From the NCBI RefSeq assembly GCF_000715075.1, contig NC_134095.1, positions 46,106,806 through 46,170,805 of the forward strand: a stretch of DNA of 64,000 nucleotides, written 5' to 3'. The notes under the pieces were generated by a model. It had not been told where the DNA came from. It made no database searches and saw only the letters and a program-made list of their open reading frames with translations. Both the position numbers and the translations under genes were made by a program. Shown here piece after piece: positions 11,659 through 22,317 of the stretch. Position 1 is the first letter of the stretch; the number at the start of each line of letters is the position of its first letter. Source of the stretch: Nicotiana tabacum (taxonomy: Eukaryota > Streptophyta > Magnoliopsida > Solanales > Solanaceae).

Positions 11659-11882
11659 TTTATATAGTTAGTGGGTAGGTGGATCCTGGCCGTTGGATGA
11701 GATGTGATGAAGGGCCAGGATCCTTCGACTAACAGGGAACGACGTCGTTTCAAGGGTAAAGGGTTGGGGTCGGTCCGGGTGAGACGGGTCGGGTCTGTTA
11801 GTGGGTTTGGGGTGAGAGATCTTGGCCGTTGATCTTTCAGAGATCAACGGCTCAGATCAGCCTGGATAAAAACGACGTCGTT
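11659..11882 (-). promoter_or_regulatory. Ogre-1 LTR promoter: TATA box with two hairpin plus ACGT-box modules
   Basis: Element-sense TATA box TATATAAA at 11666-11659. Upstream of it, two modules each combine an inverted repeat with the palindrome AACGACGTCGTT (11738-11749 and 11871-11882, 133 bp apart). The first inverted repeat is GGATCCTGGCC (11681-11691) with GGCCAGGATCC (11713-11723). The second is CCGTTGATCT (11826-11835) with AGATCAACGG (11841-11850) and a 5-nt loop. GACGTC is the core C-box bound by plant bZIP (TGA/HY5-class) factors. The promoter role is inferred. Confidence 0.55.
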
Positions 11883-12380
11883 TGTATGTTCTCGAAGTAG
11901 GCTGGTCACGGACCGGGCAGGCCTGGGTTTTGGGCTGAGTTTGTTTGGGCCAATTTGTTTAAAATTGGCCCAAGTCCGAAAAAGATTTTTTTTTATTATT
12001 ATTTTTCTTCTTTATTTTAAAAACAAAAAATCTAAGTAAATCAAATTAAAATTAAATAAACACTTAATACAGTTATTTGCACACACATTAAAATATTTTA
12101 AAACAGGTAAAATCAAACAAAGACAAAATCACAGACAAAAATGCCTATTTATGATTTTCTATTTAACAACCGGATTACGGTTCAAATTATGCATGACACA
12201 TACATTTTTTGTATTTTGTTTTAATAAATAATAAAAAAAAAAAAAAAAAATGGGCAAAAAATCATGAATAATTAACAAAGTGCCATGTAAAATCCAAATT
12301 TGTACAGCAGGACCATTTGTTATTATTTTTCTTATTCTTTTGGAGCGATTGTCGCGCAAGACAAAAATCACGTGCTCACA

Positions 12381-13484
12381 GTACATGATTTTCTCGTGTA
12401 GACCTTCTAAGAGGTGCTTGTACAACTTGTTTACCTTGTGCTGGATTTGGTTGTTGTTCAATTTGGTTTGGAACTGGTTCATTAAATTGTTCTTGAACTT
12501 CAACTATTGAAGATGGCAACTTCCTTGTCAACTTCAAAACATCCAATAAAGGTTCTTCAACTTGGGTCTCATGATCTTTACATTGTGTTGATTCATTAGT
12601 TTCTTGAACTTCATCAAGTTCTATTTCTCTATTATAATTTCCTTCTAAAAGAAATTCCCTTTCCAAAAAGGTTGCTCCTCTAGCCACAAGCATTTTATGG
12701 TCAGAAGGGTGATAGAAATAATATCCCATTATTTTCTTGGGATACCCAATGAACCTACACTTATCATATCTTGAGTCAAGTTTATCAGACTGTAGTCTCT
12801 TAACATAAGCTGGATAACCCCAAACTTTAATATGTTTAATGTTAGGCTTACATCCTTTCCATCTCTCATATGGTGTTATAGAGACTGACTTAGTGGGAAC
12901 TTTATTAAGTAAGTATGTTGTTGCTTCCAAAGTATATCCCTATAAATTTATTGGAAGATCAATGAACCCTATCATAGATCTCACCATATCTAATAAGGTT
13001 CGATTTCTACTTTCAGACACACCATTGTGTTGTAGTGTTCCTGGAGGTGTCCATTGTGAGAGAATCCCATTCTCTTTGAGATATCTGGTAAAATGTTCAC
13101 TAAGATATTCTCCACCTCTATCAGACCTTAGTACTTTGATACTTTTACCAGTCTGCTTCTCAACTTCACTACGGAAACTTTTGAACATTTCAAAAGATTC
13201 AGACTTGTGTTTCATAAGATACACAAATCCATATCTTTGAAACACAAATCAATATCTTGACATATCATCACTGAAGGTGATGAAGTAAGAATATCCACCT
13301 CTAGCTTGAATTTTCATGGGCCCACAAACATCTGTATGAATTAGTCCTAATAATTCAGAAGCTCTTCACTTCCAATAAATGGAGATTTGGTCATTTTTCC
13401 TTTGAGACAAGATTCACAAGTTGGATATGATTCAAAATCATATTTTTCAAGGTACCCTTCCTTGTGCAACTGGTTAATTCTTTT
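12381..13484 (-). pseudogene. Copia-A integrase, catalytic core and C-terminal part
   Basis: Frames at 13245-12940 and 12930-12381 encode the copia integrase. Visible elements are VLRSDRGGEYLS (catalytic Asp), GILSQWTPPGTLQHNGVSE with the catalytic Glu near SESRNRT, and the MVRSM helix. The C-terminal GKR-like part includes VWGYPAYVKR and YDKCRFIGYPKKIMGYYFYHP. The core between 13245 and 13484 is frameshifted, and a stop at about 12937 separates the two frames. The 3' end, LRRSTRENHVL, is the usual linker before copia RT, and the element is cut there by Ogre-1. Confidence 0.85.
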
Positions 13485-13986
13485 CTATCCAATATAACCA
13501 AGCCTAGAATGCCAAAGGTATGCATGATTTACTTGATCATCTCTTTTCCTCTTAAGACTTGAAACATGCATAATAGAATTAGCATTCACATTAGGTAAGA
13601 CATAAACATCATGTTGGAGATAGCCATTCACATATAAATTATCACTATAATAAATAGAGCAAATATCATTGCTTATAATAATGCGAAAACCACGTTTGTC
13701 TAACATAGAAGCTGAAATTATGTTCGAAACAAATTTAGAAACGTAATAACAATCATCCAACATAAGTACTTTGTCCTTAGGTATTATTAAAGAAATTGAT
13801 CCTACAGCTACGGCCGCCACTTTTGCACCATTTCCAACTTGTAGATTAACTTCTCCTTTCTTTAGCCTCCTACTTATCTTGAACCCTTGCAACATATTGC
13901 AGATGTTATAACCACTGCCATTATCTAATACCCAATGTGAAGAATTAGTAGTAGCTAAAGAAACCTTGAAAATATTTTTCATTAAT
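13485..13986 (-). pseudogene. Copia-A protease and GAG-pre-integrase domain
   Basis: 165 residues. HWVLDNGSGYNICNML is the copia aspartic protease site (D-N-G-S instead of D-S-G/C-A). Then LVQVGNGAKV-type sequence (VNLQVGNGAKVAAVAVGSI) and DCYYVSKFVSNIISAS follow. Near the end HAYLWHSRLGYIG is the His-containing GAG-pre-integrase motif. The reading frame breaks on the upstream side where the chromovirus inserted at 13986/13987. The rest of the upstream sequence resumes at 25459. Confidence 0.85.
13982..13986. other. Target site duplication of the chromovirus, left copy (TTAAT)
   Basis: TTAAT directly precedes the LTR start TGTCACGACC and is repeated at 25454-25458 directly after the other LTR. 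A 5-bp duplication is normal for gypsy integrases. Confidence 0.85.
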
Positions 13987-16900
13987 TGTCACGACCCGGA
14001 TTTCCCACCCTCGGGAGTCGTGATGGCGCCTATTAATGAGAGCTAGGCAAGCCAACCCTTAACTACCTTTTTCATTAACAAATTACTTTTTTTCAATTAC
14101 CAGCAATAACATGAAAACAACGGAATTAAATAAATAAGCGAAAGTCAACAATTTTTATAACTCAAAACTACGTCTCCTACAACTTTCAAAACCACAATAC
14201 CCAAAACCTGGTGTGACAGTGTCACAAATTGTCTAAGAGTCACTACAAACAAGGCCTGAAGAAAATACAATAAATTGTTTCTAAACGAAAAAAAATGAAA
14301 CAGGGAATAGAGATAGAGGGAGATGCCAGGGCCCGTGAACGCCTGCAGGTCTATCTTGGGTCTCCGGGTGGACTAAAGGAAGCCCTCAAACTACTATCCG
14401 TAAGCTGCTCCAGGATCTGCACGCAGTGCAGAGTGTAGTATCAGCACAACCGACCCCATGTGCTGGTAAGTGTCTAGCCTAACTTCCGCGAAATAGTGAC
14501 GAGGCTAGGACCAGACTACCAAATAAACCTGTGCAATTTAAATATATACAGTGGAAAGGAAAATGCAGAAATAACCAGTAAATGTGGGAAGGGGAAACAT
14601 GCTGTGGGGGAAATAACAGTTCCGAATAGAAAGCATCAAGTAAGGAAAGTAACAACATAACTAGAATATCATCAAGAATTAGAAATCAACAATTTGCACG
14701 GCATCACCCTTCGTGCTTTTACTCTAATTCTCACCAAATCAATCATATAATAACAACGTGCACGGCATCACCCTTCGTACTTGTACTCTCGCCCTCACCA
14801 AACAATATTTTATAACCAAAATAGGCACGGCATTACCCTTCGTGCTTTTACTCTCTTTCCTCACCATATAGTCAATGATAATCTGTATGGAATGGCATAT
14901 CGTACAGCAAGACATCACCCTTCGTGCTTTACACTCTTTCCCCACCATAGAAAACAAAGCACGGCATCACCCTTCGTGATTTAACGCTCTTCCTCACCCA
15001 AACAACAATCACAAACAAAGGGGCAAGGGAGTAAACAAATAACATTAGAAATCCCGAAAAGGGAACACAATTAAACAGTTAAATCCCGGCAAGAGAGCAA
15101 TATCAATAATCTCAACATCCCGGCAAGGGAGATAATCAACAAAGCAACAAACAACCCGGCAAGGGAACAACTTAATAACTCATTCTCTTTCTTTCACTAT
15201 TACTTCATAACTCACTTAACCATTTGAGCCAATGCTCCAAAGGGTTCAATCATCTTATATTCTTTCATACTTTGTAATATAACTCGATTCAATGCTCCTC
15301 GAAGTTCAAAGGTCATAATTTCTTTCACAAGCTTTTCACAATATAAAGAAATCATCACTAAGGCATGAAAGACACAACAAAATCAGGATATTCACAACAT
15401 AAAGACTCACGGTCATGCTAGAAACCAACGTATAGATACTCGTCACCATGCCTATACGTCGTACTCAACAATTTTCACATAGCAAATAGGACTCAACTCC
15501 TAATCCCTCAAGCTAAGGTTATACCAAACACTTACCTCAAACTTCCACAGCTAATTCAATCCTCAATTACCGCTTTTTCTCTCGAATTCGGCTCCAAATC
15601 GATTGTATCTATACACAAATGACTTCATAACATCAATAGATGATAAACAATTCGAATCCAATGCCTAATTATAGCTTCTCAAGTATTCTTCCCAAAATCC
15701 CAAAAAAATACCCCGGGCCCGCTTGGTAAAAAAAACTAAGTTCAAACCAAAATCCAATAACACATTCATCCACGAGCACGAATATATAATTATTTCCAAA
15801 ATTCGACCCCAAAACGAGGTCTAAATCACAATTAATTAAAAAGCCCTAACTTTACCCAATTCCCTAATTTCTACCTTTAATTACATGTTTTAGGCCTAGA
15901 AATTCAATAGATGTTGATGAAAATGGAAGGAAATAAGTTAAAGATTACTAACCCAAGAGTTTATGGTGAAAAGATGCTTCAAAAGTCACCCTAGAACTTT
16001 GGAGAAGAAAGAGTTTGTGAAATTTTGGTGAAATCCCGTAATGAGTTCTGTTTTGGGACTTTAAAATAACTGGGCAAAATCCTTCTTTGCATTTGCGATA
16101 AGCTCAACGCGTTCGCGATGAGTCAGGTCTGAAGACCTTTGCGTTCGTGATACTGGGCTCGCGTTCGCGATGCTTTAGCACCTCAAGCCCTCTCGTTCGC
16201 GGTCCAGTGGCCGCGTTAGCGTAGAACAAACTGGTGGCCCCTCCCTTGAACCTTACGCGTTCGCGCGTGGAAGGATGCGTTCGCGAAGGGTCTCCCCCCT
16301 GAGCTTCGCGTTCGCGTCTCAACCTCTGCGTTCGCGAAAAAAAACTGGGCACCTGGGATCTTTGCCTTACGCGTTCACGAGTGAGACCACGCGAACGCGA
16401 AGAACAAAATCCCTCGGCACAATAGCGGAAAATCTGCAACACTTCTAAAGTCAAAAACCATTCCGAAACACCTTCGAAACACTCTCGAGCCCTCGGGGCT
16501 CCTAACCAAACACAAGCACTAACTCAACAATATCATACGAACATATCTGTGCGATCAAATCGCCTAAATAACCTCAAAATCAATGAATCAAACCTCAAAA
16601 TCAAGAATTTTTCCTCAAACTTCATCAAGTTTCCAATTTAGAAATTTAAGTCCGAAAAAGGTCAAACGACGTCCGATTTCAACTAAATTTTACAGGAAGA
16701 ACTTAAAACATATATAAGACCTGTACCGGGCACCAAAACCACAATACAGGCACGATACCATTGCTTTCTAATCATATTTCATTTCCAATTTCCTTTAACA
16801 TTTTCAGAAAATAATTTTACTTAAAAATTCATTTTTCGGGCTTGGGACCTCGGAATTGATTCCAGACATATGCAAACGTCCCATATTTTCCTACGGACCC

Positions 16901-17129
16901 TCCGAGACCATAAAATCACAGGTCCAAGTCCGTTTGCCCAAAATGTTGATCAAAGTCTATTCATTTTAACATCAAAACTTAGCATTTTTCACAAAATTTC
17001 ATATTTAAGCTTTCCGGCTACGCGCACGGACTACACACACAAATCGAGGCGACTCTAAATGAGATTTTCAGGGCCTCGGAAGCACAAAATGGATAAGAAA
17101 ATAGGTGATGACCCCTTTGAGTCGTCACA
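13987..17129 (-). repeat. Chromovirus 3' LTR
   Basis: It starts TGTCACGACCCGG and ends GAGTCGTCACA on the plus strand. It aligns throughout with 22318-25453. It contains a run of GCACGGCATCACCCTTCGTGC-type short repeats (14697-14985, about 60-bp period) and a cluster of GCGTTCGCGA motifs (16090-16410). The last codons of the chromodomain ORF run into its right end. Confidence 0.9.
14690..14990. repeat. Tandem repeat of about 60 bp in the chromovirus 3' LTR
   Basis: Five imperfect units share CACGGCATCACCCTTCGTGCTTTTACTCT followed by a variable A/T-rich part (only the core is cited here in two parts: CACGGCATCACCCTTCGTGC and TTTTACTCT). The matching array in the other LTR is at 23025-23320. 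Confidence 0.7.
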
Positions 17130-17702
17130 TTCTCCACCTCTAAAACAATCGTTCGTCCTCGAACGGACAGAAGAAGGAGTACCTGAGTCGGGGAATAGAT
17201 GAGGATAACGGCTCTGCATATCGGACTCGGACTCCCAGGTCGATGCCTCAGGAGGCTGACCTCTCCACTGAACACGAACAGAAGGGAAACTCTTGGATCT
17301 CAACTGACGAACCTGCCGATCTAGAATAGCTACCGGCTCCTCTTCATAGGACAAGTCCTTGTCCAATTGGACAATGCTGAAATCTAACACGTGGGATGGA
17401 TCGCCGTGATACTTCCGAAGCATGGACACATAGAACACTGGATGCACGACTGATAAGCTCGGCGGCAATGCAAGTCTATAAGCCACCTCTCCCACTCGAT
17501 CAAGAATATCAAACGGACCAATGAACCTAGGGCTAAGCTTGCCCTTCTTCCCAAATCTCATCACGCCCTTCATAGGCGACACTCGGAGCAATACCCGCTC
17601 ACCAACCATAAAAGCCACATCTCGAACCTTACTATCTGTATAGCTTTTTTGCCTTGACTGAGCTGTATGAAGCCTATCTTGAATGATCCTGACCTTGTCC
17701 AA
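17055..17702 (-). pseudogene. Chromovirus integrase C-terminus and chromodomain
   Basis: 215 residues. The integrase C-terminal part includes GERVLLRVSPMKGVMRFGKK and LSPRFIGPFDILDRVGEVAY at about residues 35-75 and VHPVFYVSMLRKY at 86-98. A chromodomain follows at about residues 118-170 (EEEPVAILDRQVRQLRSK, VQWRGQPPEASTWE). Chromodomains guide integration by binding modified histone tails. The group II form lacks some aromatic cage residues, and I see only part of the cage here. The ORF ends inside the LTR. It is separated from the integrase core by stops around 17703-18024. Confidence 0.9.
17130..17143 (-). other. Chromovirus polypurine tract
   Basis: Element-sense TTTTAGAGGTGGAGAA abuts the 3' LTR start TGTGACGACTC at 17129. 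This purine run primes plus-strand DNA synthesis. Confidence 0.75.
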
Positions 17703-18615
17703 GACCTTCTAAACCAGATTCGTACTCAACAACCGAGCCTCTCCCGGCTCAAACCATCCAACCGGAGATCGACACCGCCTACCATATAAAGCCTCATAGG
17801 AGCCATCTGGATACTCGACTGGTAGCTGTTATTGTAGGCAAACTCTGCTAAAGGCAAGAACTAATCCCACGAACCTCCAAAGTTAATAACACAAGCTCAG
17901 AGCGTATCCTCCAATATCTGAATAGTCCGCTCGGACGCCCGTCTGTCTGAGGATGAAATGTTGTACTCAACTCAACCTGGGTGCCCAACTCTCGCCGAAC
18001 TGCTCTCCAGAAACGCGAAGTAAACTACGTACCTTGGTCCGAAATGATAGATACTGGCACACCATGAAGGTGAACAATCTCCCGAATATAGATCTCAGCT
18101 AACCTCTCGGATGAATAGGAGACTGCCACAAGAATGAAATGCGCTGACTTGGTCAGCCTATCAACAATGACCCAAAATGCGTCGAACTTCTTCTGAGTCA
18201 GCAGAAGTCTAGTAATGAAGTCCATAGTGATCCGCTCCCACTTCCACTCGGGAAGCTCAACCCTCTGAAACAATCCACCAGGCCTCTGATGCTCATACTT
18301 AACCTGTTGACAATTCAAACACCGAGCCACATATGTAACGATATCCTTCTTCATTCTATGCCACCAATAATGCTGCCGCAAATCCTGATACATCTTCGCG
18401 GTGCCCGCATGAATAGAGTACCTAGAGCTATGGGCCTCCTCTAAAATCAACTCTCGAAGCCCATCCACATTAGGCACACAAACTCGACCCTGCAATCTCA
18501 AAACTCCATCAACATCTAAGGTAACCTGCTTGGCACCTCCATGCTGCACCATGTCTCTATGGATACACAAATGGGGATCATCAAACTGCCGATCATGGAT
18601 ACTCTCCAACAACAA
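17703..18615 (-). pseudogene. Chromovirus integrase, zinc-binding and catalytic core
   Basis: The open part, 18615-18025, encodes an HHCC finger (HSSRYSIHAGTAKMYQDL and CLNCQQVK). It continues with the first catalytic Asp in WERITMDFITRLL and the second in VSIISDQGT, where a stop truncates it. The region carrying the catalytic Glu lies at about 17900-18020 in shifted frames with several stops. Integrase inserts the cDNA copy into the host genome. The stop after DQGT makes this copy non-functional. Confidence 0.9.
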
Positions 18616-18849
18616 AGAACGAGCGATCGTGCAAGCTAATACTCGACTAGGCTCAGAAATATCCTACCTCACAAATCAATTGGCCGAAGCCTGAACATCC
18701 AAAGCAAGCGGCCTCTCACCGACTGGAATATAAGCAAGACTGCTCATACTGGTTGACTTTCTACTCAAAGCATGGGCCACCACATTGGCCTTTCCCGATA
18801 GTGATATCATAATCCTTCAACAATTCCAACCACCTCCTCTGCCTCAAAT

Positions 18850-20364
18850 TCAACTCCTTTTGCTTGAATAAATACTGAAGACTCTGGTGATCAGTGAACA
18901 CCTCACATGCCCACCACACAGATAATGCCTCCAAATCTTCAATGCGTGAACAATAGCTGGCAACTCTAAATGATGCACCAGATAATTCTTCTCATGAATC
19001 TTTAACTGTTGCGAAGCATAGACAATGACCTTGCCATCCTGCATCAACACTGCACCAAGCCCAATGCGAGATGCATCACAATAAATGGTATAAGGCCCTA
19101 AACCTGTGGGCAAAACTAACACCGGTGCCGTAGTCAGAGCTGTCTTGAGCCTTTGAAAGCTCGCTTCACACTTGTCCGACCATCTGAATTGGGCACCCTT
19201 CTGGGTTAACCTGGTCATCGGGGCTGCGATAGATGAGAACCCCTCCACGAACCGGCGATAGTAGCCTGCCAATCCTAAGAAACTCCGAATCTCTGTAGCT
19301 GATACTGGTCTAGGCCAGTTCTTGACTGCCTCAATCTTTTTTGGGTCAACCTGAATACCCTTTGCTGATACGACATGACCCAGGAATACAACTGAACTCA
19401 ACCAGAACTCACACTTTGAGAACTTCACATATAGCTGACTATCCTTCAGAGTCTGAAGAACCACTCTGAGATGCTGCTCGTGCTCTTCCTGGCTGTGGGA
19501 ATATATCAGAATATCATCAATGAATACTATCACGAACGAGTCCAAATAAGGCCTGAACACTCGGTTCATCAAATCCATAAAAGCTGCTGGGGCATTTATC
19601 AACCCGAATGACATAACCAAGAACTCATAATGCCCGTACCGAGTGCGGAATGCTGTCTTAGGGACATCGGATGCCCTAATCCTCAACTGATGGTAGCCAG
19701 ATCTCAAGTCAATCTTTGAAAATACCTTGTCACCCTGAAGCTGATCGAACAAATCATCAATCATCGGTAGTGGATACTTATTCTTGATTGTAACCTTGTT
19801 CAACTGCTGGTAATCGATGCACATTCTCATCGAACCATCATTTTTCTTAACGAACAACACCGGCGCACCCCAAGGCGAAACTCTGGATCTAATGAAACCC
19901 TTCTCAAGCAAGTCCTGCAACTGCTCCTTCAACTCTTTCAACTCAGGCGGGGTCATACGATATGGCGGGATAGAAATGGGTTGGGTGCCCTGGGCCAAAT
20001 CAATGCAAAAGTCAATATCCCTGTCGGGTGGCATACCCGGTAGGTCTGAAGGGAAAACATTAGGAAACTTACGAACAACGGGCATAGAATTAATAGAAGG
20101 GACCTCAGCACTAGAATCACGAACATATGCCAAATAGGCCAAACACCCCTTCTCGACCATACGCCGAGCCTTCACATACGAAATAACACTACGAGTAGAA
20201 TGACCAGGAGTCCCTCTCCACTCTAAACGGGGAAAATCCGGTAAGGCTAAGGTCACAGTCTTGGCATGACCGTCCAAGATAGCATGGTAAGTGATAACCA
20301 GTCTATCCCCAATATAACATCGAAATCGACCATGTCTAGAAGAACAAATCCATGCGAGTATCAA
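18850..20364 (-). pseudogene. Chromovirus reverse transcriptase and RNase H
   Basis: 504 residues open. The end of protease is followed by [21 protein letters not shown] at about 135, [20 protein letters not shown] at 166-185, the first catalytic Asp in [11 protein letters not shown] (219), and FIDDIL at 281-286 with both catalytic Asp residues present. The connection follows with [16 protein letters not shown] at 362. RNase H begins with [13 protein letters not shown] (Asp 430) and has its Glu at 467 ([19 protein letters not shown]). After residue 481 the frame shifts and the rest of RNase H (18616-18849) is broken. The RT core itself looks intact. The first codon is TTG, so the frame is a continuation and not a start. 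Confidence 0.92.
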
Positions 20365-20417
20365 GACCCCAAATCACCACAATACAAGAACGATAGACTC
20401 AATTGACCACGATAAAA

Positions 20418-20999
20418 TCACCCACTAGTGTAGACACATAAACAGGAATACTCAATGACACTAGGCATGACCAGGTACAGTGCAAAATAAGATGACACAT
20501 ACGAATACGTAGACCTTGGATCAAATAGCACTAAAGCATCTCTATCACAAACCAAAATGGTACCTGTAATGACTGTATCTGAAGCCTCAGCCTCGAGCCT
20601 AGCTGGAAGGGTGTAACATCGGGGCTGGGCCTTACCACCCTGACCTACCTCTCTAGGACGACCTGCTGCTGGCTGGCCTTCACCTCTGGCGGCCTGAGCT
20701 CTACCTCTAGGACCTCTAACTCCACCTCTAGCACCTCTACCCCCAACTCTAACTGGATGGGTAGGCTGTGGAACACCTGGTGCCTGTACCATAGCACGAG
20801 AACCCTGATGCTGAGAGCTACCCGGTGCTCGAGGGCAAAACCTGGCAATGTGACCCGGATCACCACAACTGTAACAAGCCCTCAACTGCTGAGACTGCTG
20901 GCCCTGTCTACCTGAATGACCACCTCGGAAACTCTGAAGTGGCGGTACACTGATGGGAGCTGGTGGTGCACTGTAAGGCTTCTTATCAGAATAATGCAT
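20418..20999 (-). pseudogene. Chromovirus gag zinc knuckle and protease
   Basis: 193 residues. A canonical CCHC knuckle CYSCGDPGHIARFC at about residues 42-55 is followed by an Arg/Gly-rich basic linker (GGRGARGGVRGPRGRAQAARG). The protease active site reads LVLFDPRSTYSYVSSYFA at about 155-172. The usual D-P-G-S/T has Arg in place of Gly, a substitution likely to inactivate it. The frame breaks near 20418 and resumes as the RT frame at 20364. Confidence 0.9.
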
Positions 21000-21035
21000 A
21001 TGAGAACCATGACCACCTGAAGTACCATGTGAGAC

Positions 21036-22120
21036 CTAGAGAGCCGACTGAAAGAGCCTAGGAGGATGGCCTCTACCATATGAATCTCTACCTCCAGATG
21101 AGGTACCACTGAATCTTCCTGAATGATGGGGCCTCTTATCCGACCTATGACCACCTCCCTGTGACAGAACCATCTCATCTCTGCGGGCCACATTGGCCGC
21201 CTCCTGAAAGGTGATCTCGCTCCCGGCCTCCTTGGCCATCTAAAAATGAATCAGCTGAATAAGACCATCAATAAACCTCCTCACCCTATCTCTATCTCGG
21301 TGGGAAGTATGACAAGAACATGGCGAGCTAGATCGATGAACCTGGTCTCATACTGGGTGACCGTCATGGAACCCCGCTGGAGGCGCTCAAACTGCCTCCG
21401 ATAGGCCTCTCTTTGAGTAACGGGGAGAAACTTCTCCAGAAACAACACTGTATATTGCTCCCATGTCAAAGATGGTGACCCGGCTGGCATGGCTAAGCAA
21501 TAATCCCTCCACCAAGTCTTGGCGGATCCCGACAGACGAAAGGTAGCAAAATCAACTCCATTGGTCTCAACGATCCCCATGTTCCGAAGAACCTCGTGAC
21601 AACTATCCAGATAATCCTGGGGATCCTCAGTAGATGCACTGCTGAATGTAGAAGTGAAGAGCTTGGTGAACCTATCCAACCTCCACAAAGCATCGACAGA
21701 CATAGACGCTTCATCGCCGGTCTGAGCTACTACACCCGGCTGAACTGATCCAGCTGGCTGAACCGCTAGAATCTAAATCTGGGGAGACACCTGCTCCGGA
21801 GTGAGAGTAGCAGGAGTCTGATCCTCTCCTCCATCCTGAGAAGTGGTTGGTGCTACAGGAAGCAAACCTTCTCGGGTGACACACTCCATGAGGCCCACCA
21901 ATCGGACCAAAGCGTCCTGAAGAACTGTGGTGGCAATGAACCCCTCTGGGACCTGAGCTGGGCCCACCGAAACTGCTGGAGCCGGAACCTCCTCCTCAAA
22001 ATCAACCTAAGGCTCTGCCATTGGTGCTGCTGCTCGGTCCTGAGCTCTGCCCCTAGTGGAAGCTGCTGTTGGGGGCTCGGGCTGCTGAGCGGTAGATGAG
22101 GAAGTGCGTGTTCTCGCCAT
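21036..22120 (-). pseudogene. Chromovirus gag
   Basis: The start ATG is at 22120 (MARTRTSSSTAQQPEPP). One frame runs to 21281 with in-frame stops near 22007 and at 21773-21775. The capsid core is in 21703-21281 (DPQDYLDSCHEVLRNMGI, TWWRDYCLAMP, FLPVTQREAYRRQFERLQRG, TVTQYETRFIDLARH). A frameshift at about 21280 moves the rest into the frame at 21239-21036 (FQEAANVARRDEMVLSQ). Gag assembles the particle. Confidence 0.88.
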
Positions 22121-22302
22121 CTGCGAAGGAATAGAGTAGAAATCCAATTAGCATTGAGAAACAAATTTGTACGACAAGAAAGAACAAATGTGAAATTTTT
22201 CCTAGCTCTGTAGCCTTTGGGGGATAAATACGGACGTCTCCGTACCGATCCCTCAGACTCTACTAAGCTTGTCTGCGAACTGTGAGACCTATGTAACCTA
22301 GA

Positions 22303-22314
22303 GCTCTGATACCA
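22303..22314 (-). other. Chromovirus primer binding site (initiator tRNA-Met type)
   Basis: GCTCTGATACCA reads TGGTATCAGAGC in element sense, the complement of the plant initiator tRNA-Met 3' end. It lies 3 nt from the LTR end at 22318. Confidence 0.9.
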
Positions 22315-22317
22315 ACT

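Larger units (their letters stand above)
1..12380 (-). mobile_element. Ogre-1: 5' part of an Ogre/Tat-type Ty3-gypsy LTR retrotransposon, truncated by the window edge
   Basis: On the minus strand the order is LTR, leader, ORF1 (plant-mobile-domain-like plus coiled coil), gag, protease with G-patch, a predicted intron, then the start of reverse transcriptase. An ORF upstream of gag, a long LTR and an intron between protease and RT are known hallmarks of Ogre elements in the Tat lineage. RT, RNase H, integrase and the 3' LTR would lie to the left of the window. The element interrupts Copia-A at 12380/12381. Each coding block carries at least one stop or frameshift, so it is a degenerate copy. 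Confidence 0.85.
8226..12380 (-). repeat. Ogre-1 5' LTR (about 4.15 kb)
   Basis: On the plus strand it begins TGTCACACCTCC and ends CACGTGCTCACA, so it has the TG...CA ends of an LTR. The 8226-8520 part matches the other two Ogre LTR ends (44830 and 62379) closely, including GGTTCTAGCACGGTCGCT. The right end matches the LTR fragment ending at 53352. The U3 promoter region lies around 11660-11882. I see no coding signal in it. Short open frames around 9840-10390 are composition artefacts. Confidence 0.8.
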
